Source: Nautilus pompilius
Lineage: Eukaryota; Mollusca; Cephalopoda; Nautilida; Nautilidae
Direction: 5' to 3'
Assembly (NCBI GenBank): GCA_018389105.1
Contig: JACATO010001201.1
Coordinates: forward strand, 1-64,000
Length of the DNA stretch: 64,000 nucleotides
The notes under the pieces were generated by a model that searched no databases, had not been told where the DNA came from, and saw only the letters and a program-made list of their open reading frames with translations. The first letter of the stretch is position 1, and each line of letters starts with the position of its first letter. Shown here piece after piece: positions 12,873 to 24,008 of the stretch. The position numbers and the translations under genes are program-made.

Positions 12873-13739
12873 AGACCAGTGAGAGATTCTAAGAAAATAA
12901 ACATAAGTAACCCGTTAAAGCTCATTTATCTTAGAACTGAAAACACTTATTACGATTAACTGAATGTTTTCTAACTGTAGTGTACCCTCTTTTTGTTTTG
13001 TTTTGTTTTTTTCCCCTCCATTTGCGCCTAAAACACCACCATCAGTTACGTGGATGAAAATAGAAAGGAAAACATAATTACAAAATTTTTAAATATATGA
13101 ATGAAAACAGATAGACATATGTGACGGCCAAAAGGGGGGAGTGCGAACGGACACTGACGATTTTCCCCGAACTGCTTCGATCTGCTCTAATCTTTGTTGG
13201 GAATTATTATTATTATACCTGTATCATTCCCATGACCAGGTTATTTAAACCGCTACTTTTAATGCCGACAAAAGTGCAAGGTGATGTTGCCCGACAGGTG
13301 TTTGTCGGCTTAACGCTGTCAATACCCCCCCAATCTCAATATTCTTATCTTTTCATCTACTTAATTATTCCCTGTCAGCTGGTTCTTGAAGACGGGAAAC
13401 GCGGAAAATAAGTTGCACAGAGAAAGAAGCTGAGAGTTCCGTGTTTCGCGATGGTTATCTGTATTTCCCGCTTGATTCCAGGCGCTCCTAGAAGTCCTTT
13501 CGCCGGAGAATCTGTCTGGCGGCCTCAACGTAGGTAGGAAGGACGAGTCTGTAATCAGACACCGGCCAAACGGCTATATTTGGCGCTCTTCTGAAGATGG
13601 CGAGAATGTGGTACCTATTTCTTTTATCGGTGCTGCTATGATTTCACACCTAGCGATTTCCTACGAAACAGAGACAGAAAGAGAGAGAGGAAGGGGAGCA
13701 GGAAAATGAGCATGAAAGGCAGGAGAGAGTGAAGGTGGA

Positions 13740-14255
13740 TAAGGGTGGGGGACGAGTATCAGCGTGAGCGGGAGGGGAGGAGGAGAATCGAGAACGAGTA
13801 TCAGCGTGAGAGGCAGGGGAGAACGAGAATCGAGAACGAGGAGGGAGGGAGAGGAGGAGAATCGAGAACGAGAATCAGCGTGAGAGGCAGGGGAGAACGA
13901 GAATAGGCGTGAGAGGGAGGGGAGGAGGAGAATCGAGAACGAGAATCAGCGTGAGCGGGGGAGGGGAGAGAGAGACCGAGAACGAGTATCAGCGTGAGAG
14001 GCAGGGGAGAACGAGAATCGAGAACGAGGAGGGAGGGGAGGAGGAGAATCGAGAACGAGAATCAGCGTGAGCGGGAGGGGAGGAGGAGAATCGAGAACGA
14101 GAATCAGCGTGAGCGGGAGGGGAGGAGGAGAATCGAGAACGAGAATCAGCGTGAGAGGGAGGGGAGGAGGAGAATCGATAACGAGAATCAGCGTGAGAGG
14201 CAGGGGAGAACGAGAATCAGCGTGAGAGGGAGGGGAGGAGGAGAAAGAAAGAAAG
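13740..14255. repeat. 39-bp minisatellite, purine-rich
   Basis: Tandem units of about 39 bp built from GAGAATCGAGAACGAGAATC and AGCGTGAGCGGGAGGGGAGG. Because 39 is a multiple of three, one frame reads a 13-residue repeat rich in R, E and N. It lacks a gene context and is treated as a satellite. Confidence 0.9.
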
Positions 14256-14754
14256 AAAGAAAGCGAATGTAATGGTTAGGGTAGAACGAAAGTGAGTTTG
14301 GGGTTTAGGGAGAGGTAAGAGTGGAGAGATGAAAATGAGTGTGAGAGTTTGTGACTTGAAACAATTTTTTAAAAAAATGACAAAATAGTTAAGTTTATAA
14401 ATGGAGATTTCTCTGGTAATCTACTAAAGGGAACATGAATTTTGTTTAAAAATAAACAGATAAGTTGCATTTATTAATAATAAATATAAATAGCTTCAGT
14501 TAAGCATAACATTTTAAATATTAGAGTAATTTATTTGAAGACCCACATTCGATGAACATAACCTATTTAAAGGTTATATGTATTTAATAAGGTCAGTATT
14601 AAAGAGTACACACCAAGTAAGTATAATGGGTTGGTAAGTATTCCGCTAAAATCACTCCGCTATTAATTTGCAAAGTAGAAAAGAAGGTAAATCTGTCAGC
14701 TTTTAAAAGCCCCTTTGTTTTCTGTGAGCCTTTAACGACGTTCTGCCAGTGGAC

Positions 14755-14796
14755 CACGTGTTGCTGACGTCACGGAGCGTGCTATTGGTTGCCACC
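14755..14796 (+). promoter_or_regulatory. Promoter-like cluster: E-box, CRE, CCAAT
   Basis: CACGTG at 14755-14760, TGACGTCA at 14765-14772 and ATTGG (reverse CCAAT) at 14784-14788 are packed within 35 bp, directly before an ATG in ideal Kozak context (GCCACCATGT). CREB/ATF, bHLH and NF-Y are the factor classes known to bind such words; actual use is inference. Confidence 0.4.
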
Positions 14797-14919
14797 ATGT
14801 CGGTGGATTCGCCCCTGAGTAGTAGACAGATCATCCATCTCCAACAGGAAATAAAGCCCCCTACACAGTTGAGGTCGATTCCCCCCACTGGAAGTTTACA
14901 AATCGCTGAACTTGACTGA
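14797..14919 (+). CDS. 40-residue open frame behind the promoter-like cluster
   Basis: The ATG sits in GCCACCATGTCGG, close to a perfect Kozak context. The frame starts MSVDSPLSSRQIIHLQQEIK and ends at TGA after 40 codons. No signal peptide or known family is seen. It could be a micropeptide, an upstream open frame, or part of a first exon. The tight spacing from E-box, CRE and CCAAT words is the main reason to list it. Confidence 0.28.
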   Translation: MSVDSPLSSRQIIHLQQEIKPPTQLRSIPPTGSLQIAELD

Positions 14920-15268
14920 TACAATTTGTTCACATCAGGGGAGGTAAAAGTGTCGAGAACCGGCCGAGTTTCTAACACCGGAAGCGGAAATGCTGAAACC
15001 GAGTCACGCGTCCCGTTTCATATTATCATTCACCCACCCCACTGTCACAAATACGTCAACTTCGTCGCCATCATTGCTCACCATGACGAATAGCAAAACC
15101 CATGCGCGTTTCTACCCGTCCTGACAACCCATTGTCTAAATTCATCGCCCTGAAAGGCATAGACTGCTGTGAAGCATGCATGCAGTGACAACATTTGTAA
15201 ACAACGGTTTTAAACCATTAAAACATCAGTTTTAAATGCAAATATTCAACCAAATTTATATATATATA

Positions 15269-15845
15269 CAGGGTTATTCAAAAAGAATGAACCGATTTCA
15301 TGACGCATTACTTCAGTTCCCAAGCATCCTCATGGAATGAGTCATTGACCATTTGAAAGAGGAGTTTTCTAAGTTTTGATTGGCTGCCACAGGGGGGGCG
15401 CTGTAGTCGCGTCGTTCCTCCGGCAACGTTCAGTTGTTTGTTTACCCTCAGAATGGCGAGTCCTCAGCAAAAGGCGTTCTGCGTTCTCGAGTTTGCGAAA
15501 ACAAAATCGGTTGTCACGGTGCAGCGTGATTTTTTTCTTATGGGGATATGTAAAAGATCGCGTTTATGATCCACCGCTACCCACTAACCTCGATGACCTT
15601 AAACATCGAATAACAACAGCGATCAACTCAGTGGATCGCGATATGCTGATACGCGTCTGGGAGGAATTCTCTTATCGCATCGATGTTTCCCGTGCTGCAG
15701 GTGGTGGCCACATTGGACACTTGTAAGACAGGAAATAAAACTTGATTGTGAGTAGAATACCTGTGACTGAGCTGGAGTTTTCTATTGCTTTTCCTTATTA
15801 AAATACTGCGTAAGGAAATCGGTTCATTCTTTTTGAATAACCCTG
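15269..15845 (+). mobile_element. Mariner-type deletion derivative (MITE-like) with perfect TIRs
   Basis: The terminal repeats begin CAGGGTTATTCAAAAAGAAT and are identical for 31 bp at both ends, flanked by TA. Inside, an ATG at 15453 starts the N-terminus MASPQQKAFCVLEFAKTKSV, known from a widespread family of mariner-like transposases. It runs straight into the C-terminal part of the same protein (FFLWGYVKDRVY, then DRDML-RVWEE, stop at 15726) in another frame. The middle, including most of the catalytic core, is missing. The element cannot encode its own transposase and would depend on an intact relative. Confidence 0.88.
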
Positions 15846-17604
15846 TATATATATATAAAAACAATGCCAAACATTTAAAAATGTCACTTGTGAGGTCCCG
15901 TTTGCATCTGTTTGATATACGATGCTAATGAATATAAATCTGCAGGCCTGAAAATTCGGTACGATGAAAGTGCGAATGAGACTTTTTGTCTTTTCTGACT
16001 TTGAAGTTTGCGGAGGTTGATTGATACCGAATCCTTTCCCAGGTTCCACTCATGCGAAAAGAACGGACTAACGGTTGTGACTTCACGAGCCAATCTGTCT
16101 CGATTACAGCTTGATGACACATTTTTAGAAATAACTGAGCGATTTTCTAAAGTATTTAGTCGGGTTGTTACCCTCCGCCCCCTGTAAAATGTTATAAAAA
16201 GGGATAATGTACAACTATGGAAACCATAAAAACAAAGTAATTTATGAAATTTAATTTAATCGTCGGCCTAAACCGACAACAGATAGTTTCGCCACAAATC
16301 CGATGATCGAGGCACACGGTACAGTTTGCAATATCTTGATTATACTTGAAAACTTGGCTTTTTGAATTGTTCCAAATTAACTAAATCAATAGAGAATGAA
16401 TACCAGATCCATGGAATGTTCCAGGGGCCATAATATACCTTTGGCATATACGTGTACTAAGTAACAGGACCTGTGCCTTTCTTTCAGCGTAATATCAATC
16501 ATATTAATATTTAAGAATCTCTCCCTGACAGTAATCATGGTGGTAGGGTCAGATGAGCTAATCTATACCCCAGTACTAGGATTGCCTACCATTAATGTTC
16601 CTAATTACCTGAAAAACCCGCTGTAACACTATTTGTGTAGGTGAACTGTAATACCCTTAAAACACTGCCTTGTATCAGATAAACAAAAATGTTCACTGCA
16701 GGTCTGTAGTTCTCGGTTGGCTCCCAGGTGCATTCGGCCCGGGACCCACGACAGCTCGTTTCGCAGCCGCAATCCACAACTTTCTACTCTAGGGGTGGCC
16801 AGAGATTTGTTGAAGGATACCCGGTCTCTTCCTTCTCTGTTGTGACCCCAGTATGGCGCACGAGTTACTAATCATCTGATTAGAAAAGTCAGTTTATAGG
16901 TCTGGCAGCGATTGCTGCTCCCTACAGACAGTTAGCGTGCCCTCCAATATGGCGTCGTAAACAGAACTAATGCACACGGTTTGGTAAAAAGAAAATTTTA
17001 AATATACCAAGAATTTAAATAAATATTCTTTTTTCTTCTCTTTAAAATCCTTGGACTTCAAAGAATAATTCTGAGACTAGCTGAAGTGTCCAGACAGTCG
17101 TTAACACTTCTCCAAAGACGACAAAATTATTGGTCGTTGATTGGCTGTCGTTCAATTTTATGTTTCATTCTTCTCCCCCTATCTATCTCACTGCAAGCTG
17201 AAAACTCTCGTCACGTGGTGGGGGACACTAACTTCAAATGATGACTGTCTCTACCAGAAGTAGGAAATGCACATTTCGGTTACGGGGAATTCTCTTTTAA
17301 CGTCCGTTACCGTCTGCCCGAGCTTAGAGAAAAGAAAAAAAAAACAACAAAAAAGAGAGAGTTGTCTCCCGTGTAAGCACCTCCCGCCCCAACTGGCGAT
17401 AAGTTCCCCACCACACACAATCTCGAAAGGCCGGCTTACATCTGAAAACCATCCGTTTGATTAAAAACGATTTAATTTATACACCGAGCAAGGGGCAGAT
17501 TACTTGCTTTCCTACTTTGTTAACCCTTAAAAATAAAAAAAAAAATCCCAAGGTAATTATAACACTTAGCAAGTCAGACATCCTCACATCGGCCATTTTG
17601 TTTT

Positions 17605-17630
17605 TACGTCAGACACGTCATATGACGTCA
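17605..17630 (+). promoter_or_regulatory. Cluster of three CRE-like words
   Basis: ACGTCA occurs at about 17606 and 17615 and a full TGACGTCA at 17623-17630, just after GGCCATTTTG (YY1-like). The following ATG at 17643 opens only 13 codons, so a promoter without a coding first exon is the most that can be proposed. Confidence 0.25.
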
Positions 17631-18366
17631 AGAAGGGAATAATGCCCGACTTCCGTTTACGCTTGTCTTGCTGGCTAAACTAGATTAATTACCTGCGAAT
17701 TAGTTTTAGTTTTTGTGTGTGTTTGTGTAATAAATATCGGACTACGTTATAACTTGTGAATTATGTATAAATAAATGGTTTATTTACAGGTTAACCGTTA
17801 AATGCCGATATCTGTTGCGAACGTCAACAACGAATTAAAAATAAGGCCACACCTAAGATATACATACCACCAGCCATTTTTAGTACCTAAGAATTCCTCT
17901 CTCTCTCTCTCCCAAATCAGAAAATATTTTTGTTTTAAAAAAGAAAGAAAGAAATATTTTGGAAAATTACAACAAAAAAAAAAAAAAGAGACGAGGATAA
18001 ATGCTAGCGTTTCAATGTAAACACAAGCTGCCTTTTTACCGACACAGTGCCAACACGATCACGTGACGTGCCGCAAAGCACCTGTCTGTCTCGCTTCGCA
18101 CACCGAAAGTAGAGTATTAGTTCAATTGTTTTCCGATCAAACTTATTAGTATTATCTAATGTTCCCAGTCGGGTTATTACTAACAAAAAAAAATGGTAAA
18201 ATTCGGTACTAACCCTATACTTTCTGCAAGTACATCTCCAAAAAAAAAAAAAAAAAAACAAAAAAAAAACTCAACATGGCGTTCTTACCACTTACCAAGC
18301 TGGAGTTAGTTATCAGTTATGTGGAAGCATCGGGGCTTATACAAGGGAATTGTGAAACGATTCTGA

Positions 18367-18374
18367 TGACGTCA
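18367..18374. promoter_or_regulatory. CRE palindrome TGACGTCA
   Basis: Perfect 8-bp CRE word. No adjacent gene is recognised. Confidence 0.3.
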
Positions 18375-18834
18375 CTATATCACCCTGCATCTACATAAAA
18401 CGAGTTTTTGTTGCGAAAAGAATTCATTATGACCTATACAAGCTACTCTCTCTCGTTAATGATATAGCAGCAAATAAGTTTGTATATCCATGCTAGCGTG
18501 ATATTTACGGTATAAGCAGCCCTCCCCCCCGCACCCGGATAACTGGCACAAGTGTATTCGCATCAGAGGCTGTGTTCTCTGCAAAGCAGGATGATAACTA
18601 ATACAGGGTCTTGGAGAAATAAAAGAGCCGGGAAAATTAAGACGCGATATTTCAGGCGAGGAAAAGCTGTTGATAAGAGTTTTTCCTCCTCCTCTTTCTT
18701 TTTTTTGGGGGGAGGGGTGGGGAAGCAGGAAATATTTCACCTATGTGAAATTTAGGCTGAGCGCCAACAGAGCGATGGTGTCGTGTCCTTTTTTGAGAAA
18801 CTTCTCTCCGAAAGAGCGCGTAAAAAAAAAAAAA

Positions 18835-18874
<40 letters not shown>

Positions 18875-19271
18875 GTACCCAGAATCCTTAGCGAGACGTC
18901 TGTTAATGACGCGGGGTTCAGTCGATATTTTTAAAGCAACAGAAGATTCTATTAATGTACAGAAACTGGGGAAACAGAAGGAAGCGGAGTTTGTTTTTTT
19001 TTAAAATAACCTTTGAGGATAGCGCGCTGACGATAATTGTCGCGTAAGTCGGCCATCGTTTTATGGAAGTGGAGCGGGATGCGGAGGCACGCACCTCCTC
19101 CGGGGGGAGAAGCACTTTATAAGCCTGAACTACGGATGTTGCTACAATTTTTCGCTTCATCCCTCGTTAACAAAATACACGGATATTGGTCGTCTTGGCC
19201 TCCTGGCTACTCATCAGCCGGTCGCGTAGATTTCCGCCCACCTCCGAAAACGAGGGTCTCTAGTAGAGACT

Positions 19272-19290
19272 CTGCAGCGCCCTCTAGCGG
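19272..19290 (-). promoter_or_regulatory. CTCF-like motif, minus orientation
   Basis: Minus strand reads CCGCTAGAGGGCGCTGCAG, a close match to the animal CTCF core. It is convergent with the similar word at 7639. Binding is inference. Confidence 0.35.
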
Positions 19291-19949
19291 ATGACCGGCC
19301 CTCCAACACACGAAATTACCGGTGACGCGGCTAAGCCAATAATAATAATAATAATTCTTCTTCCGGGCCAGCAGCCGTCGCCAGCCACTTTCACTGCAGC
19401 CTAGAAGACGGAGTCTTGCAATTTTCTCGTGGAACAAATAATAAATGGTACAGCCAACCTAAATTCATAGTTAAGGAGTGAGGAGCATCTATCTACCTAC
19501 ATACAAAAATAACTTTTAATGAATCCGTGCATGAACGAAGCCTCGAACCACAAGTGCTGCATCTTTAGAGGTCGCAAAAAAAGACTAACTTATCCCAGCT
19601 ATCCTAATCCATCTACTCGCATTGCACCATCGCTAATCAGTAACTGTCATCATCAGAGAACGTTCTTCAACTCTGCTCGCTATTCGGCTTTCTTTGAGAT
19701 TAAATCAAATTGGCCTCACAAAACCACACAGTTTGTTGTTTGCAGAGGGGGGGTCGTTCAACTTAGATGAAGCCCCCTGATTTCTCTCTCTGAATAACCA
19801 CGGTTCGTTCCCCCAATTCTTTTAAGTCACCATTATACCCTCTTTCCAATCTACCAGCATCCAAAGATAAGGGAACCAAATCTGGAGTGTATCTTTATAT
19901 GTATTGGCCTGGATATGGCAACAGAAAAAAACATTCCAAAACATCAACA

Positions 19950-20066
19950 AAAAGAGAGAGAGAGAGAAGATGAGGAGAGAGAGAGAGGATGGAGAGAGAA
20001 AGAGAGAGAGAGAGCGAGAGGAAGATGAGGAGAGAGAGCGGATGGAGAGAGAGAGAGAGAGAGAAA
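19950..20066. repeat. GA-rich microsatellite
   Basis: GA tract with GATGGA and GATGAG interruptions. Confidence 0.9.
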
Positions 20067-20189
20067 GACTGTTTTTGGGTGAAGGTAGGAGACTGAAAAT
20101 TTAAGTATTTTGTGTTAGCAGTATTCATTGCAGCTACCCTGGAAGTCTGCTCTCAATCTTAATCGCATCACGCAAAATGGAGGTTTACA

Positions 20190-20255
20190 GTGTTGCTCAG
20201 CCATCGGATTAAGAGCACGCTTTTACCAGCGAGTTACAGATCAAGAGGCTAAGCG
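20190..20255 (+). repeat. tRNA-like head of a decayed repeat
   Basis: GTTGCTCAGCCATCGGATTA followed by AGAGCACGC resembles the D-arm/A-box part of tRNA-derived SINEs. The B-box part (AGTTACAGATCAAG) is degenerate. An intact tRNA cannot be folded from it by eye. Confidence 0.25.
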
Positions 20256-20966
20256 GGAGGGGGGGGGGCAAAGGAAGAAACGCAGTAGCTAATTCAGGTT
20301 TCTTTACGTAGGGTGGTGTAGTGCTATCGCATGCAACACAACTGAAATCAGTAATACAGAACCTACACCATAATCTCTTTAAACAGACAAACATTCTGCT
20401 GTTGCAGCTGCAACCAAATGTGTTCCGATCATGTTCCTCGTCCTCGGTATTTTGTCCATTTAACTACATGAAATTACCATGCTGCAGTATTAAAAAAGTT
20501 AATGGGAATTAGCCGATATTTAAAGGAAAAACCAATGTTCACAAGGGCTCAGTGTTTGTTTTAGTATTTATGATATGGTTTCAACACTAAGCTGATTGTA
20601 AGTTATTAAATATCAATATACCAGAGACTGATGTTTTGGGTTTAGTGATGGGTGAGAACTCAGATATGTGAATGTTATACTGCACAACAACAAAGACATG
20701 ATATAGTCTATATATAGCTGAAAGGTACCAAAGGTGTACATTACGTTTTAACCATCGATGTAGGTTGGCAGCTTCTGTCAGGGATGGCACCGAACAGCTA
20801 GAACTGCATATTGTTGTGGGATCGACCCACTCCAAATTCAATACCAGAATCTTTAGACAGAGATAGGTAGTCAGACTGCCACCACAAACCATTGCAGAGA
20901 AATACTTAAGCCTGCCAGGCTCTAAAGAAGATGTTCACTTTACCTATTGGCAGTAACTCACCAGGG

Positions 20967-21926
20967 TTACTGTGAAATCAGTTTTAATTTGTCATAAAAC
21001 TGAATGGGTTTGAACAGGGGAACGTCTGCAGGAGAAACTGACGACTTGGACTCAGCGTTTGTAGCATCTGCCTGTGACGACGAGCAAGTGCAGTGATGAC
21101 AGCATGATGAGTCTGCGCTTGTCTGGTCCAAATTGTCAAGATGTACACCACTGTTTTGATGACAAGTTTCTCTGCCAAGGCATTCTGCCTTGGTGTCACT
21201 GAGAAGTACAGGTAAAGGAATCCCTGAAGCAGAAGTGGTAACCATGCTTTCATCTATTTTACCTGTGCTGTGAGGTGAAGAAACTGTTTCTGTATGGTCT
21301 GATGGACCACAAGTCCTGCGAGAATATCTGCAGTGCAAGAAAGGCTTCTGTGCATTGTTGGTACCATTATTAACACCCCGAACGACTTCTCTAGTTTGCT
21401 TGCACTTCTCAGAATCCTGTTCTGTATCCAGAACATCAATACAAACGCTTCCTTTATCATTGCTGCATGACAGCGTGCAAGGTTCCATAAAGCAGGCACT
21501 GTTACCTTTTATATCTAAGCCTGAATTCAGCAGCGATGTTTGTGGAACCAATTTACATACATTTTCGGGGGAGTTTCCCCCTAAATGCAATCCAGTCCGT
21601 CCAGGTAATCCACTTCTTGATCCTTCAGCGACGTCATCTGATGATGGTGATGAAGTTACTGTGGAAACTTCCAGGTGTGGCGATAATTTCAAAGTCCTGC
21701 TGTTCAACACACCTTGGCACTCTTTCCGCTTGTCTTTTATGAGTCTGTTGACTTTAGCTGCCAGATAACAAGAGCAAGCTTCAGAAACTGCCCCACTTTT
21801 TGCCAAGGAAACCAGTTTGTTGTACTGACCTTCAAAACCCTCATCGCCGAGTAACTGTCGCAGATGCTCATCATCAAAGTGGACAAATGGACATCCGCCT
21901 TCTTCAGTAGAGATCAGTGCCTTGTC
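20967..21926 (-). CDS. PRIM2: PRIM2 exon E (last Fe-S cysteines and long tail)
   Basis: 960 nt, 319 codons and a stop (TAA at 20969-20967), acceptor TTTACAG. The first ~70 residues carry GGCPFVHFDDEHLRQLL and EACSCYLAAKVN, with the third and fourth cluster cysteines. The remaining ~245 residues are serine-, cysteine- and threonine-rich, probably disordered, with a cysteine-dense SCCHHCTCSSS near the end and the C-terminus FKPIQFYDKLKLISQ. The tail matches nothing I know in PRIM2. A donor-like AG|GTGTGT near KECQG leaves open an alternative splice to another last exon, but an open frame this long argues that it is coding. Confidence 0.85.
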   Translation of the reverse strand, partial: DKALISTEEGGCPFVHFDDEHLRQLLGDEGFEGQYNKLVSLAKSGAVSEACSCYLAAKVNRLIKDKRKECQGVLNSRTLKLSPHLEVSTVTSSPSSDDVAEGSRSGLPGRTGLHLGGNSPENVCKLVPQTSLLNSGLDIKGNSACFMEPCTLSCSNDKGSVCIDVLDTEQDSEKCKQTREVVRGVNNGTNNAQKPFLHCRYSRRTCGPSDHTETVSSPHSTGKIDESMVTTSASGIPLPVLLSDTKAECLGRETCHQNSGVHLDNLDQTSADSSCCHHCTCSSSQADATNAESKSSVSPADVPLFKPIQFYDKLKLISQ

Positions 21927-23966
21927 CTGTAAATATTAGAAACAGTTAGTTTTGTAGTATGCAACTGTGCACACACTAACACAACTATACTTTATACTGC
22001 TTTAACCTGCAGCACCTGGGTATGTTGGCAATGATGTAATAAGCACTCATACACATGAAAGTTGGCAGAAAGTGTCTGAACATCAACGAATAACTATGAG
22101 AGCAGAGCTCCAGCCACTACCTTTTGCTATGGCAGATGCGTGTTGAGCTATTTCTCGGAAAAGATGTTGTTCTAAAGTGTTTGGGTATACAATGACACAC
22201 ATGTCCAAGAAAACCTATTTTTTTTAAACAATTAATTTTGCTAAGCCCCCTCCTTGGTAAATGTAGATCTAACTTAATTTAGTTAGTTAGTTAACACTTT
22301 TCTATATCCATATAAATAATTTAAGGATAAAAAACTATATATTATTTATATTAGTGCACGCACACACATGTACATATATGCATCTACATATATATATATA
22401 CACACACACACAACCATGGCCAAACATTTTGCATTCCACTAGAAATAACAATAAAATCTATCTAGAAATCAAGTCATAGCTTGACAATGTAGACATGACC
22501 ACGATACTTGAGTCACCCTGAGCTGATATGATTCATAAGGCCTTTTTGAAAATCATGTAATTGTTAGATTTAAGATTGGCACATTTTTATATTCTGGTCA
22601 TATTTCCATTATGTGGACAACCGCAAAGCAATATGCACTTCAATATGCGAATGTAACCTTATTATGCATAATTCAGCAGGGTTCTTAATTAAATATTATC
22701 AAACAAAATTAGAAAATTCTAGGATGATGCAAAATTTCATATTAGTATAACGATGAAAGATAAATTGTATAGATATACTAATTGTAGTTGATCTATGTTG
22801 GTACATACAAAAATAATGTATAATATAAGTAAACAGTATTGCTAATAATTATGGAAATAGAGAAAAAAACTGTATAAATTGTAAATAACATGTGAAAGAA
22901 TCACATCTTGTGTAAAAATTACATGAAATGCTCGTAAAGTCAGATGATGATCTAGTACACTGGTGGTTGTCCTGCAAATAATCAGAAAGAGCTACTAATA
23001 TCATTGTAGTGAGGTAAATGTGTGGTGAATACTATGAATCCTGGGAAGAAAATATCACATGACAAGCTATAGAAATCAAAGTCTTAGCTAGTGAAGGCCA
23101 CTCCATCAGGCAGAGTACAGCTCAACTTCATTTTTCAGGAGGGGTTGTACACAAGACTCTGATGTGAAACTGGTACTTTCGACAAAAGATGCAGTCAAGG
23201 AAGAAAACTCAAACTGTTCTAAAGTGGTGTTAAGTACTGCAGGGTTCTTTATGCAATAGACATTGAGCCAGTAGCGATCTTGTGAATGACCTAGCTGCAG
23301 TTACAGCTGTTCAGTGGATGTATGGCTGCCCGAAAACCTTTGCTGAGAAAAAGCAATCCAACAGAAGGGCTGAAATTGGCAGCAGAAATTAAGCAGGGGG
23401 GGTGACCAAACCTGAAAGGTGCTTTTCACAGATGAGTCCATGTCTGAACTGTTTAGAAAAAGTCAACAGCAGTTTGTTTAAAGGCTGACCGGAAAGTGGT
23501 AATAACAGTCAGTGTACAAGCTACGGTGAAGCAGAGAGGTGGATCAATGTAAGTTTTGGGTTGCATATCAGCCAAGAGTGAAGATCTTCATCATGTCAAA
23601 GGTGTGCTGACTGCCAACAGGTTCAAGCAGCCATTCTTTCAGCAAGACATCATGTTGGACAGAGATTCTCCTCTTCTAGCATTACAATGACCCTATGTGG
23701 TGGAAAACTACCTGGAAAGCAAAGAGCTGGTGGAACACTCACAAAGATGCCTTGGCCTGCACAAAGTCCTGATATGAACATTATTTAGCATATATAGGGC
23801 TACATGGCTACTGAGAAAATCAAAAGGCAACCAAACATCTTCGACAAATTGCAGGAAGTAATACAAGATATTAGGAATAACATTCTGCAGCCAGACATTG
23901 ATAACCTGCATGGGAGCATGAAAACAAAGGGGGGTCACACTATATAAAAAGCAAAGGGCTTACAAG

Positions 23967-24008
<42 letters not shown>

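Larger units (their letters stand above)
15846..20160. other. Intergenic, no gene recognised
   Basis: No recognisable exon. Contains TGACGTCA at 17623 and 18367, A-rich runs, a GA microsatellite at 18840-18873, a CTCF-like word near 19272-19290 and a GA tract at 19950-20065. Confidence 0.5.

Noticed and set aside
12245-12892. 215-codon Ser/Pro/Leu-rich open frame
   Set aside because: Produced by the CT-rich minisatellite; no start context, splice sites or family resemblance.
21355-21768. 137-codon plus-strand frame opposite PRIM2 exon E
   Set aside because: Shadow of the long coding exon on the other strand.
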